From: Erysipelothrix piscisicarius | Lineage (GTDB): Bacteria > Bacillota_I > Bacilli_A > Erysipelotrichales > Erysipelotrichaceae | Length of the DNA: 64,000 bases | Assembly: GCF_003931795.1 (NCBI RefSeq) | Contig: NZ_CP034234.1 | Coordinates: forward strand, 1,612,001 to 1,676,000 | Direction: 5' to 3' | In this document: positions 9,390 to 18,425 of the stretch, piece by piece | Numbering within the stretch: position 1 is the stretch's first letter | How the letters are laid out: the number at the start of each line of letters is the position of its first letter | Notes under the pieces: model-generated | Told to the model about the DNA's origin: nothing | Seen by the model: the letters and a program-made list of their open reading frames with translations, nothing else | Database searches by the model: none | Made by a program: the position numbers and the translations under genes

Positions 9390-9416
9390 AAAAGTCCGAA
9401 TACGGACTTTTTTAAT
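9386..9416. terminator. Bidirectional terminator between PLD-like and acetyltransferase genes
   Basis: Arms AAAAAAGTCCG / CGGACTTTTTT with an AATA loop, serving both convergent genes. Confidence 0.9.
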
Positions 9417-9963
9417 ATGCATTCGTTTGAATGATTTTCTCGGGATTTCCCGCAATGACGACATTATCACCAAAACTTTGTGTCACAACTGAACCCGCAC
9501 CAACCACGACATTATTTCCCAATGAAACACCAGGTAAAATCACACAACTACCGCCCAACCAGACATTATTTCCAATTGTTACCGGTTTTCCATACTCCCA
9601 CCCAGAATTACGCTGTGTAGGATCGATTGGATGTGTTGCAGTATAAATCTGTACGTTTGGTCCGCACATACAATGATCTCCAAATCGGATCTCGCAGACA
9701 TCCAACATCACACAGTTATGATTCGCAAAAAAATGATTACCCAGATGGATATTTATACCATAATCGCACGCAAATCCCGGACAAATACAAAAGGTTTCCG
9801 GAGCTGTTCCTAAAATCTCACGATAGATTTCTGATCTTAGCGCTCCGCTCGGTTCCAAGTTGGCTCGAATCGTACACGTCAATGCCTTTAAATTCAGTTG
9901 CATTAAGGTTGGATCATCACTTCGATACATCTCCCCGCGAATCATTTTCTCAAACATTTCCAT
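9412..9963 (-). CDS. Sugar O-acetyltransferase (maltose/galactoside type, left-handed beta-helix)
   Basis: 183 residues, the usual length of Maa/LacA enzymes that transfer acetyl from acetyl-CoA to sugars. The N-terminal helical region has GEMYRSDDPTL and the hexapeptide-repeat helix starts near residue 55. The catalytic histidine lies in IYTATHPID. The end IAGNPEKII matches the CoA-binding C-terminus. The start ATG at 9963 overlaps the end of the decayed M50 gene by 14 bp, so translation was once coupled to it. Confidence 0.92.
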   Translation of the reverse strand: MEMFEKMIRGEMYRSDDPTLMQLNLKALTCTIRANLEPSGALRSEIYREILGTAPETFCICPGFACDYGINIHLGNHFFANHNCVMLDVCEIRFGDHCMCGPNVQIYTATHPIDPTQRNSGWEYGKPVTIGNNVWLGGSCVILPGVSLGNNVVVGAGSVVTQSFGDNVVIAGNPEKIIQTNAY

Positions 9964-11021
9964 GGTTTTGTTTCGCTTCGAAATCCATGAGTTCTTTATA
10001 GATTAATTCTACATCATGACGATAAGGGTAATGTTTCGTATCCTTTAAAAATGTAGCAAGGATATGAGCACCACGTTCTGGGTTTTTATCAACCACAACC
10101 GCTTTTAAATACTCAAACTTAAGACAATCCGGATTGCCCTTTATTTTCTTTACAATTGTATTCATCATGGGGGTCGGTTAGACGATTTCTCCTTCCAACA
10201 TCAAACACGAAGCATGATCAATCTCAACCAAAACTTTTTGAAGTGGAATCATATTCATTTCTTGAAGAGCTTCATATGCCGCAATACGTTCACGATTTGA
10301 TGATAGCGATTCGATATAAATAAGCTGTGCTGTGAGTCCAATCGGATTGTCGCAATCACGAAGTGGAATTGATTGAAGGAGATGAGGATCAAGTTCATCA
10401 TACCCTTTTCCAAGTGCCTGCATGCCAATAACATAGAGTTGTAACCAGAAATAAGGACGCAATTCTGGTCGATGTCTCAATAATGAAGCATTATAACCAT
10501 CGTTGGGTGTATCTTCCATGATGAGCCCATTAACTAGAATTGCGAAAATCCCAAGTAAGATGAGTAATGTTAGGAATATTTGCATATAGGGAACCAAGAG
10601 TACACCTAAGGACACTAAAGCAATCACGCCATTGGTAATAATTCCGCCTAGATTATAAAGTTGCGTTGGAAATGGTTCATTCATCGTTTTGGGTGGCATC
10701 ATTAAACATTGCCCTGCTGTTCCTGGAATATTTAACGACTTTAATTGATAACCCTGATCCGTTTTAATCAAAGCAATGGAAAAAAAACGGATCAAGATAA
10801 ATTGATAACCGGTGATGCGTCCAAAAAAAAATAAGATGACCGGTTTCATGCATCACAATATGAATGACAAAACTGAGTATGATAAACCCCATTGAAGCGA
10901 GAAAAATATTAAGGGGCCCCATACTGTAGGTAAAAGATAATTTTTGGGCCATATGACCCCCTGCAAATCCTAAAAATGCACAAAGAAAAACTAACGTTGC
11001 TTTCATTAATTTATTTTTCAT
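9950..11021 (-). pseudogene. M50-family membrane metalloprotease, one frameshift and one in-frame stop
   Basis: Three open pieces make one protein of about 356 residues. The N-terminal piece ends with the zinc motif HETGH in IVMHETGHLIFF. A run of nine A/T (10823-10831) then shifts the frame; with eight the protein continues as FFGRITGYQFILIRFFSIAL and SIPGTAGQCLMMPP-like NIPGTAGQCLMMPP. A TAA at 10178-10180 then interrupts after MLEGEIV, and the same frame continues PTPMMNTIVKKIKGNPDCLK to the end at 9950. The GTAGQC motif and the helical tail match a Firmicutes family of M50 peptidases with poorly known substrates. Two independent lesions argue for a dead gene and against a simple sequencing slip. 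Confidence 0.85.
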
Positions 11022-11049
11022 AGAATCCTCTTTTCATGTTTATTAGACC

Positions 11050-11080
11050 ATAAAAAAACCACTCATGCAAGAGTGGTTAA
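11050..11080 (-). terminator. Terminator of the DUF349 gene
   Basis: Arms AACCACTC / GAGTGGTT with a T7 run on the minus strand side. Confidence 0.88.
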
Positions 11081-11082
11081 TC

Positions 11083-12315
11083 CTAGAAGATCCGATTTAA
11101 TTCGTTTTGAAGTTTTGCTTGTTCACGAACATATTCATCGAGCTTTGCTTCATTTTCTTCATAGTTGTTTTTAAGACCCGCAATTTCTTCTTGTAACGTT
11201 TCAGAATCATTGGTTTGTGCTTGTCCCTCTAGACTCGCAATCTTAATTTTAATTTTTTCGTGGAGTTCTTCTAAAGCATCACAACGTACATCAAGAAGTT
11301 CAAGTTCTTCTTCAATTTCATGACGACGGGATTCTTGTTGATTAAAATCGCGATTTTTTATGCGTGCATAGAAATCGTCTTGAATGCTTCTAAAGGTATC
11401 CCATAGTTTTGGCTCATGATCACGTCCACTATGACCTGCCTCTTTCCATTCATTAAACAACGCTTCCATATTTTCGCGTGTCGTTGCATCATTAAATGAT
11501 TCCACGAGCGCTTTTGCTTTTCCAATAATCACTTCTTTTTTCTCACGAGCACTATCTTGTTCTGCACGCAATCCGTCAAAGAATTCACGTTGCTTTTGAT
11601 AGAAACTTTGACGATGACCATTAAACACTTCCCATAGACGGTCTTCATGTTCACGTCCCGCAAAGCCAGCTTCTTTCCAACGTGTCATTAAGTCACGCAT
11701 TGCATCGGATGTTTCTTTCAATTCCGTTGAATCTTTAATGGCTTCGACTTCTTCAATTAAGGCTTCTTTCAATGCTTTCGCATCTTTACGAAGCAATGTC
11801 ATCTCTTCGAAATGAGCACTGCGAGCATCAAAGAACTCATCATTAATTGCACGGAATTTTTCCCAAAGTTCTTGATCAACATCTTGACCTGCAAACCCTG
11901 CTTCTTTCCATTGTTTTTGAAGTTCTTGTAATTTAACTGCAGTTTTATTCCAGTCTGTAGATTTTTTTAATTGATCAGCTTGTTCAATCAAGTCTTTTTT
12001 AATTGCACGTGCACTTTCAAGTCGTTCTTGACGATGTTCGTATTGATCAAGTGCTGCTTTAAATCTTTCTTCCAAATCTTCATCGATTCCTTCTTCTGAT
12101 AAAGATTCCCACTCTTTCTTGACAAACTCAATGCGTTCATCATCCCCTGTACTCATAACACTGTATACTTCTGAAATTAATTGGTTTTGTCGAGACGTTT
12201 CCACAGAAGCAAGACTTTCCCAGCCAAAATCATGTCGTGAAAATTCAGGCTCTCTTACTTCCTTTTCTACTACTTCTTCTGTCTCATTAATTTGTTTCTC
12301 GTTAATGTCGAACAC
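11083..12315 (-). CDS. DUF349 repeat protein
   Basis: 410 residues, acidic and almost entirely helical. Three clear DUF349 repeats carry the signature W-K-E-A-G-(F/H)-x-G followed by LW-x-x-F: LQKQWKEAGFAGQDVDQELW, LMTRWKEAGFAGREHEDRLW and LFNEWKEAGHSGRDHEPKLW. An N-terminal segment (about 60-110) is a weaker fourth copy. The last 90 residues are predicted coiled coil. No signal peptide is present, so it acts in the cytoplasm. The role of DUF349 proteins in Firmicutes is unknown to me. The gene is monocistronic with a good terminator. Confidence 0.88.
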   Translation of the reverse strand: MFDINEKQINETEEVVEKEVREPEFSRHDFGWESLASVETSRQNQLISEVYSVMSTGDDERIEFVKKEWESLSEEGIDEDLEERFKAALDQYEHRQERLESARAIKKDLIEQADQLKKSTDWNKTAVKLQELQKQWKEAGFAGQDVDQELWEKFRAINDEFFDARSAHFEEMTLLRKDAKALKEALIEEVEAIKDSTELKETSDAMRDLMTRWKEAGFAGREHEDRLWEVFNGHRQSFYQKQREFFDGLRAEQDSAREKKEVIIGKAKALVESFNDATTRENMEALFNEWKEAGHSGRDHEPKLWDTFRSIQDDFYARIKNRDFNQQESRRHEIEEELELLDVRCDALEELHEKIKIKIASLEGQAQTNDSETLQEEIAGLKNNYEENEAKLDEYVREQAKLQNELNRIF

Positions 12316-12714
12316 CTCTTTCTTATCAATAAAAATATTTTATCATACGCAATTCATACGTAGTGTAAAACACTTCTTTTTTATCTAATAAATCATATCA
12401 TTTATATGTGATTGAAACGTGAAAATCATGTGTGCAAACGCGCGTTTTTCGATTTCTTACATTTATTTTGATTAATTTTTTCAGTTTATCACGCATTCCA
12501 CTCTGAAAATCGCTGAAACCGTTAAATACTCCCTGTTTAAAGCCTCAATTCTTTGATTTGTGATTAATTTTTATCGCATATATTCATGAAAATAAGTTGG
12601 TTTTTGGAAGTTGATGGCTTCAATCATAAAAATACCGACGTCTTATAGTTGTAATGAATCCTGTTTCATTTTATAATCTTACGTATAGTTAAATCTATAC
12701 GAGAGGAGAAGTGT
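12316..12714. other. Intergenic region between DUF349 gene and the oxoproline operon
   Basis: About 400 bp without a credible coding frame. The right end contains the promoter and a palindrome listed separately. The rest is AT-rich and I see no further structure. Confidence 0.6.
12649..12701 (+). promoter_or_regulatory. Promoter and palindrome in front of the oxoproline operon
   Basis: A -35 box TTGTAA (12649-12654) and a -10 box TATAAT (12672-12677) are spaced by 17 bp. Immediately downstream a perfect 7-bp inverted repeat CGTATAG-TTAAAT-CTATACG (12682-12701) covers the expected transcription start and ends just before the AGAGGAGAA ribosome site, so it may be an operator or an RNA hairpin near the 5' end. 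Confidence 0.65.
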
Positions 12715-13398
12715 ATGGTCGATACTGTTAATCTTTGGCTCCTAGTTGGAGTACTTATTATTGTTGTTGGATTTGCAATGAAAATTGATTCAATCGCTGT
12801 TGTTTTAGTCGCTGCCGTTGTTACCGCGTTAATTGGTGGTATGAACTTTGTCGAGATTTTAGAAACATTGGGTTCTAACTTTGTTAAGTCCCGTGGTTTA
12901 ACAATCTTTGTCCTAACGTTACCAGTAGTTGGGGTATGTGAACGTTATGGATTAAAAGAACAAGCTGTAAAACTAATTCAAAAAATGAAAGTTCTTACAG
13001 CAGGACGTGTAATTTGGGTTTACCAACTAATTCGTCAAGCTGCCGCTGCTGGCGCATTACGTTTAGGAGGACATCCACAATTTGTCCGTCCACTCATTCA
13101 TCCAATGGCTGAAGGTGCTGGAATTCAAGAAAAAGGTTCTGCACTTACGGTTGCCGAGGAAGAAGAAATTAAAGCAGGGGCTGCTGCCGCTGAAAACTAT
13201 GGGAACTTCTTTGGTCAAAACTTATTTCCTTATGCAAGTGGTGTTATCTTAATTGTTGAAACACTGGTTGAACAAGGTTATGACGTAACACACCAAGGCA
13301 TTGCACTTTGGAGCGTTCCAGTCTTTGTAATTGCTCTAGTACTTGGAGGCGTTCAAACAGTTCTGTTAGATCGCCGCATTAAGAAAGGGGCTAAATAA
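12715..13398 (+). CDS. DUF969 membrane protein (5-oxoproline transporter subunit candidate)
   Basis: 227 residues with several hydrophobic helices: LWLLVGVLIIVVGFAM, IAVVLVAAVVTALIGG, GLTIFVLTLPVVGV and VFVIALVLGGVQTVLL. It belongs to the DUF969 family, which is nearly always encoded with DUF979 and pyroglutamyl peptidase. From this genomic association the pair is thought to move 5-oxoproline or related compounds across the membrane. ATG follows AGAGGAGAAGTGT, and DUF979 starts 2 bp after the stop. Confidence 0.85.
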   Translation: MVDTVNLWLLVGVLIIVVGFAMKIDSIAVVLVAAVVTALIGGMNFVEILETLGSNFVKSRGLTIFVLTLPVVGVCERYGLKEQAVKLIQKMKVLTAGRVIWVYQLIRQAAAAGALRLGGHPQFVRPLIHPMAEGAGIQEKGSALTVAEEEEIKAGAAAAENYGNFFGQNLFPYASGVILIVETLVEQGYDVTHQGIALWSVPVFVIALVLGGVQTVLLDRRIKKGAK

Positions 13399-13400
13399 TT

Positions 13401-14350
13401 ATGACAGCAAATTTTTGGGAATTATTCTTAGAAATGTGGTATATGATTGTCGGATGTATTTTTATCGCTACAGCGATTTCAGCATACCGCAATATTGATG
13501 ATAACCGTAAATACGGTGCCGCATCATTTTGGATTATTTTAGCCGTACTATTTATGTTAGGTAAATATATTCCTAATAATATTAATGGATTACTTGTCTT
13601 AGCACTTGGAGTTCTTTCATTTATGAAGACGGTTAATATTGGAGATATTGAGCAAATTTCTCAAGATTTCCGTGATGAACAATCAGATCGAATTGGATTT
13701 AAAATCTTTATTCCTTCTGTATTTATTGCAATTGGAGCATTCTTATTCTCCTTTGTATTACCCAAAATTGCACCCGGTGTTAGTGCTGGTGTTTTAGGGT
13801 ATATTGCAATTGGATTATCTGCAGCATGTGGATTAATCGCAACCTTTATTATTACAAAAACAAAACCTAAAGGGGTCGTCAATGATGCAACGCGTCTCAT
13901 GCGTACAATGGGTTCATTCAGCATCTTGCCACAATTACTTTCAGCGCTTGGCGTTGTCTTCACAACTGCAGGTGTCGGAAATCTTATCGCAACACTACTT
14001 GGTAGCTTTATTCCTAATGGAAACATCTTTGCAGGTGTTGTTGCTTACTGTGTTGGTATGGCCATCTTTACTATTATTATGGGAAATGCGTTTGCGGCAT
14101 TTACCGTTATTACAATTGGAATTGGGCTTCCATTTGTATTTGCTCAAGGTGCAAACCCACTCATTGCAGGTGCGCTTGCAATGACAGCAGGGTTCTGTGG
14201 TACTTTACTTACACCCATGGCTGCGAACTTCAATATTGTTCCGGCTGCTTTACTTGAGACACACAATATTGTATTATTAAATATCAAGCACCTATGGCTC
14301 TTATTATGCTCGTAATCCATATCTTCTTGATGTATTTCTTAGCTTTCTAA
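13401..14350 (+). pseudogene. DUF979 membrane protein, C-terminus frameshifted at an AC repeat
   Basis: Intact up to NFNIVPAALLE, a conserved DUF979 motif, then shifted. The actual frame ends at 14315 with NIVLLNIKHLWLLLCS, whereas removal of two bases in ACACACA (14259-14265) gives TQYCIIKYQAPMALIMLVIH IFLMYFLAF, the expected last membrane helix, ending at 14350. The repaired protein has about 315 residues and roughly eight hydrophobic helices. It partners DUF969 in the proposed 5-oxoproline carrier. The truncated form lacks only about 30 residues but gains a wrong tail, so activity is uncertain. Confidence 0.82.
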
Positions 14351-14375
14351 TTAATTATTGAAGGAGGACGTATCT

Positions 14376-15017
14376 ATGAAAGTTTTAATTACAGGTTTTG
14401 ATCCATTTGGTGGGGAAAAAATGAATCCTGCTTATGAAGCAGTTAAATTACTCCCTGATACAATCGAAGGGGCCGAAGTACTTAAACTCGAAGTTCCAAC
14501 CGTCTTCAACAAATCGGTTGAGGTATTAGATGAAGCGATGGCTAAACATCAACCTGACATTGTCATCTGTGTTGGTCAAGCTGGAAATCGTTTTGGGGTT
14601 ACACCAGAACGTGTAGCCATCAACCAAGATGATGCACGCATCAAAGACAACGAAGGGAATCAACCTATTGATGAAACAATCTTTGAAGATGGTAAAGCAG
14701 CCTATTTCGCTACCTTGCCAATCAAAGCAATGGTTGAGAATATGAAACAAGCATCAATTCCTGCAAGTGTTTCGAACACTGCGGGTACCTTTGTATGCAA
14801 TCACCTGATGTACGGATTGCTTTATCTTGTTGATAAAAAATATTCTAATGTTCGTGGTGGATTTATTCATGTTCCTTTCGCAACACAACAAGTTATGGAC
14901 AAGCCTACTGTACCAAGTTTAACCTTAGAACAAATCGCTAAAGGTTTAGAAGTGTGTATCGCAACAGCTGTAACCGTTAAAGAAGATCATAAGATTCAAG
15001 GTGGCGCAATTAGCTAA
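14376..15017 (+). CDS. pcp: Pyrrolidone-carboxylate peptidase (pyroglutamyl peptidase I)
   Basis: 213 residues from the ATG at 14376, which follows AAGGAGGACGTATCT; an upstream TTG at 14358 lies in the ribosome site region and is less likely. The C15 family removes N-terminal pyroglutamate from peptides, giving 5-oxoproline. Motifs seen are [19 protein letters not shown] at the N-terminus, [20 protein letters not shown] with the catalytic Glu, [17 protein letters not shown] with the nucleophile Cys, and [11 protein letters not shown] with the catalytic His. It is in an operon with DUF969/DUF979 and overlaps the next gene by one base. Confidence 0.96.
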   Translation: MKVLITGFDPFGGEKMNPAYEAVKLLPDTIEGAEVLKLEVPTVFNKSVEVLDEAMAKHQPDIVICVGQAGNRFGVTPERVAINQDDARIKDNEGNQPIDETIFEDGKAAYFATLPIKAMVENMKQASIPASVSNTAGTFVCNHLMYGLLYLVDKKYSNVRGGFIHVPFATQQVMDKPTVPSLTLEQIAKGLEVCIATAVTVKEDHKIQGGAIS

Positions 15018-15433
15018 TGAATAATCAAATGTTTGTTTATGGATCTTTAATGGAAGGGTTTTTTAATTATAATAAATATGTCGATGGACATGTTGTTTCA
15101 ATTGAAAAAGCATATGTTCTTGGAACCTTGTACGATATGCCTTATAAAGGATATCCCGCGCTTCTTCAAGAAGGCGACACAAAGGTTTGGGGTGAAATCA
15201 TTACAGTCAAAGACCTCAGTCTTATCATCGATGATATTGATGCAATGGAAGGGTTTAATGGCCGTGATGATGATGAGTATAAGCGCATCCCCTCTACCAT
15301 TACCAAAGAAAATGGTGAAACCGTAGAGCTCGGTGTTTACTTCTATAACCTTAAAGATCATGATGTTCGGTTTCATGAAGCAATTCTTCTTCCGGAAGGA
15401 AGTTGGAGAGCATTCAAAGCCTTAGAAAAATAA
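15017..15433 (+). CDS. Gamma-glutamylcyclotransferase-family protein (AIG2-like)
   Basis: 138 residues. The phosphate-loop-like YGSLMEG motif at residues 8-14 is the signature of the GGCT/AIG2 fold, and DIDAMEGFN supplies the conserved acidic residue region. Such enzymes release 5-oxoproline from gamma-glutamyl amines or peptides. The one-base overlap with pcp (TAATG) makes translational coupling likely and ties it to 5-oxoproline metabolism. The stop lies just upstream of a terminator hairpin that has been split by an insertion element. Confidence 0.85.
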   Translation: MNNQMFVYGSLMEGFFNYNKYVDGHVVSIEKAYVLGTLYDMPYKGYPALLQEGDTKVWGEIITVKDLSLIIDDIDAMEGFNGRDDDEYKRIPSTITKENGETVELGVYFYNLKDHDVRFHEAILLPEGSWRAFKALEK

Positions 15434-15448
15434 AACATGCCTTATCGG
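15432..15448 (+). terminator. Left half of an interrupted terminator of the oxoproline operon
   Basis: AAAACATGCC-TTATC-GG here and CCTTATCGGCATGTTTTTT at 16797-16815 flank the insertion element. Without the element they form AAAACATGCC-TTATC-GGCATGTTTT plus T tail, an ordinary terminator. It is now broken. Confidence 0.8.
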
Positions 15449-15484
15449 TGGAGTTGTCAAACAAAAGTAGACATTAATAAAAGA

Positions 15485-16413
15485 CTAGAAACCCTTATCC
15501 ATTTTATATTGGATAGGGGTTTTGTAATTTAAACAGTAAGCAGGTCTTTCAAAATTGAAATAATGTACATATTCTTCGATAAAATTTTCAAAGTTATCTA
15601 CGGACCAGTATTGATAATCACACGCCATTTCTGCTTTAATCCATCCATTTAATGATTCGATAATTGGATTATCTGTAGGTGTTCCAGCTCGCGACATAGA
15701 TCTAATTATGTTATAATTTTCATGCGCTTTAGCGAAAGCTTTAGAGTGGTAGACAGCTCCTTGATCTGTGTGAAGAATCGTGGGAGCTGTTTTTTTATTA
15801 TCCTTAAGTAGCGCAAGGAGATCCTCGAGACACTTGTAGTAAGGCTTAGGATCACCAGTTGTACGCGATAATGCAGAACTGATAATTTCATTGTTAAAGG
15901 TATCAACCATTAAAGTCCATTCATAATTAATCCCTTTGTTTCGAATATGTGTCATATCTGAAACAATAATTTCTAAAGGTTTGGTTGCCTCCATTGATTC
16001 TTTATAATATTAGGATAAATTCGACTTTGTGTTCCAGGTTTTTTATAGGAATAGTGTTTCACTTTTGATTTAATATTTAAAAACTTGCAACACTTGTGGA
16101 TTAAATTATCGGAAAATTCAATCCCTAAATCACTTTGCTTTCTCATGACTGCAGCGATATCATGATAACCATAACTTGGAAAACGGCGATGCCAGTCTTT
16201 AATCACAAAGCTAAGAATCGCTCTTTTTTGTTCATAAATATTGAGATCATTCTTATGCTTTAACCACTTGTAATAACCAGATCGGTTCAAATTCATAAAT
16301 CTAAGAATGAACGTAATCGGATGTTTAAAAGATAAATCATGTGCTATTTGGAATTCTTGTCTTTTAAAGTAACGAACTCCTTGTTTACACCAACTCCTTT
16401 CACCTGGTACCAT
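15485..16413 (-). pseudogene. IS3-family transposase orfB (DDE integrase), frameshifted
   Basis: Two frames join near 15975-15995, where YPNIIKNQW changes frame into SMEATKPLEIIVSDMTHI. Together they form an rve-type integrase of about 305 residues. The DDE residues are in IIVSDMTHIRNKG, ILHTDQGAVYHS and NPIIESLNGWIKAE. The upstream HTH_21-like part is HRRFPSYGYHDIAAVMRK. The shift separates the N-terminal region from the catalytic core. Confidence 0.88.
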
Positions 16414-16708
16414 TTTTTTAATCGTGCAATCTCAATATCTCGTTTTAGAATTTCGAGTTGAAGTCGTTCGATCTCAGTTAATGATGTACTCGTATGAAGC
16501 GCAGAAAAATGATTTCCTGTCTTTTTCTTGTTTTTTAAACCCTCTTTACCATCACGCATGAGTCGATCAATCCAACCATTAATCGTTCCTTTAGGACTTG
16601 TGATAGTTTCGCAGCACTTATATGTTCATCAATATGACGTGTAACGACTTTAATACGATCCTCATAAGTCCATTTATTATTTAATCCACCTTTGGGTCTT
16701 CCCATCAT
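16344..16708 (-). pseudogene. IS3-family orfA (helix-turn-helix), frameshifted
   Basis: Begins MMGRPKGGLNNKWTYEDRIK behind GGAGGTATTA. Near 16600 the frame breaks after HISAAKLSQ; the continuation SPKGTINGWIDRLMRDGKEG lies in the other frame. The tail has the leucine-zipper-like stretch LTEIERLQLEILKRDIEIAR of orfA proteins and overlaps orfB as usual for IS3 elements. Confidence 0.85.
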
Positions 16709-16813
16709 TAATACCTCCGTTTTATCTCTGATTTTATTATTACACAAAAAAGTAGACAAGTCTTTTTTACTTGTCTACTTTTAGTTTACTACTCCACCTT
16801 ATCGGCATGTTTT

Positions 16814-18256
16814 TTATATCATTTTTACTTTATAATACGCATCTTCTTGTCCCTTTAAAACAGGAATCAATTCAAATTCATAATGATATTCACGATGTAC
16901 ATCTAGAAATTGCGGATCATGCTTCGAGAGCCATCCAACTACATCAACCGCTACAATCCATTCCACACTTTGATCAAGTGCTCTGCGTGCCCCAACATTT
17001 AACGGTACTCGATCAGACTTAATCATGAGTCCTTGTCGCGATGCATTCGTTAGGGACGCCCAAAACACCTGTGTATGATTTCGAAATGTCTTTGAGCTTA
17101 CCTCTTGTTAAAGGGACTCATGATAAACCGCAAAACCCAATTCATCGTTTAGATTTTATAATTTGCATGGGGTCCTTTTCAAAATACGCCAAGGTATCAT
17201 AAGCACGCTTTAATGGAATTTCAATTCCAATCATTGAGAGTTCTGAGTGATTTGCCGGTTTAAAGGTTTGTCGCACCCAAATACGTCCATCAGCAAAGAT
17301 CTTATAAACCGTATGGGCCACAGACCCATTTACAAGCACACTACGTGTTGTAATCCGAATTCTTGAATCATTAACGACTACAATAGAAAAATGCTGTGCT
17401 GACGACTTAACGCCTTCCTGCGCCCACGCATGTGTAAAAGTATTCCAATGCTCATTGTCTTCATAATTCATGGGACCACGATTACACAACAAAGACATCG
17501 GTCGTGAAAGCATTTCATCCCCATCGTATCGGCATGAGTCCATAAAACCCGTTTCTTTATCAAACGATAACGAAAACTTCTCACCTGTTACCGTGCAACG
17601 TGTTTGTGTCTCCACGACTGATAGCGGTTTAAATTCCTCCGACATTGTTACTTCTTGCTTTACCAAATGATGCAGACGTATTTGATGACACAATACCGCT
17701 TCATCGGTATAAGGGTCCATAACGTATAGATTTAGATGATACATCGCATCAAATTCATAAAACTTGGTACATCGATACTTATTTCTTGAGTCTCCCCCAC
17801 ATCTAAAACCAGGCTGAAACTTGACTTTGATCCTTCAATGCTGTGCCCATCCTTGAGCACACACGACCGAAACACCGCATGTTCCGTGTTTAGATACTTA
17901 AAATTATTGCGTACACTTATTGTTTTAGTTTGAGGATTAAATTGCGTAAACGTCAAAACGTGATAGCGTGGCGAAAAATGCCCCGATATCTTACCCTGAC
18001 ACCATTCATGAAGTTCATCCAATTGTTTTTTTATTGAACACTTCGTTGGTTTCGAATAATCATGTTTATACGACCCATCACAATCTGTATACCTTGGTTT
18101 TGTAGCAATGCATAACTGCCTATCTACACCTACGTCATTACCAAAACATCCACTTAGAAAATGACCGCTAACCTTCGGAATACTTATTGTTTTTTTCTTA
18201 GAGCTACACGGAAGTTCATCTTCCTGACTCTTCAACTCAATCTGATCGCATTTCAT
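16814..18256 (-). pseudogene. Beta-galactosidase (GH2, LacZ-type) remnant
   Basis: Only the C-terminal domains of a LacZ-type enzyme are left, in at least three frames. Recognisable parts are KTISVRNNFKYLNTEHAVF and VLDVGETQEISIDVP (domain-4 region), YHLNLYVMDPYTDEAVLCHQ, then the Bgal_small_N domain with FSLSFDKETGFMDSCRYDGD and LLCNRGPMNYEDNEHWNTF, and finally the C-terminal end EWIVAVDVVGWL and YHYEFELIP (16814-17068). The catalytic barrel is missing. The 5' end keeps a strong AAGGAGGCGAAATC site and a CRE-like operator, so an internal deletion of the original gene is more likely than an imported fragment. Confidence 0.8.
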
Positions 18257-18284
18257 GATTTCGCCTCCTTAAAACTCCTTGCAT

Positions 18285-18299
18285 TTGAATGCGCTTTCT
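18285..18299. promoter_or_regulatory. CRE-like catabolite repression site
   Basis: TTGAATGCGCTTTCT matches the CcpA consensus WTGNAANCGNWNNCW at all but one fixed position. It lies 29 bp upstream of the lacZ remnant start, the expected place for glucose repression of a sugar hydrolase. Confidence 0.55.
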
Positions 18300-18376
18300 A
18301 AAAAGATACCACCCCAAAGTGTTGATGTCAAATATTATTCAATCCATAAGTAATTCGAGGCATATTCCTTTTTATA

Positions 18377-18396
18377 TATACCCCCTGTGGTATAAT
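18377..18396 (+). promoter_or_regulatory. CstR/CsoR-type operator overlapping the -10 box of the membrane-protein gene
   Basis: TATACCCCCTGTGGTATA (18377-18394) is an inverted repeat with a C-rich centre, as in CsoR-family operators. Its right arm runs into TATAAT (18391-18396), so bound repressor would cover the promoter. A near identical site stands in front of trxA. Confidence 0.8.
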
Positions 18397-18425
18397 GGTT
18401 GTGTAATAATAAGAGGTGAACAAAG

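Larger units (their letters stand above)
15449..16796 (-). mobile_element. IS3-family insertion sequence, copy 1 (degenerate)
   Basis: 1348 bp with TG...CA ends. Left end TGGAGTTGTCAAACAAAAGT and right end (reverse complement) TGGAGTAGTAAACTAAAAGT are imperfect inverted repeats. The 9-bp sequence CCTTATCGG occurs on both sides (15440-15448 and 16797-16805); if the outer GG/CC belong to the element the duplication is TTATC. It carries orfA and orfB on the minus strand, both frameshifted, so it cannot move by itself. A hairpin near the right end (AAGTAGACAAG / CTTGTCTACTT, 16751-16782) may block outside transcription. Confidence 0.92.

Noticed and set aside
9950-10168. Independent 72-residue gene
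   Set aside because: Same frame as the M50 gene and continues its C-terminus after a TAA stop.
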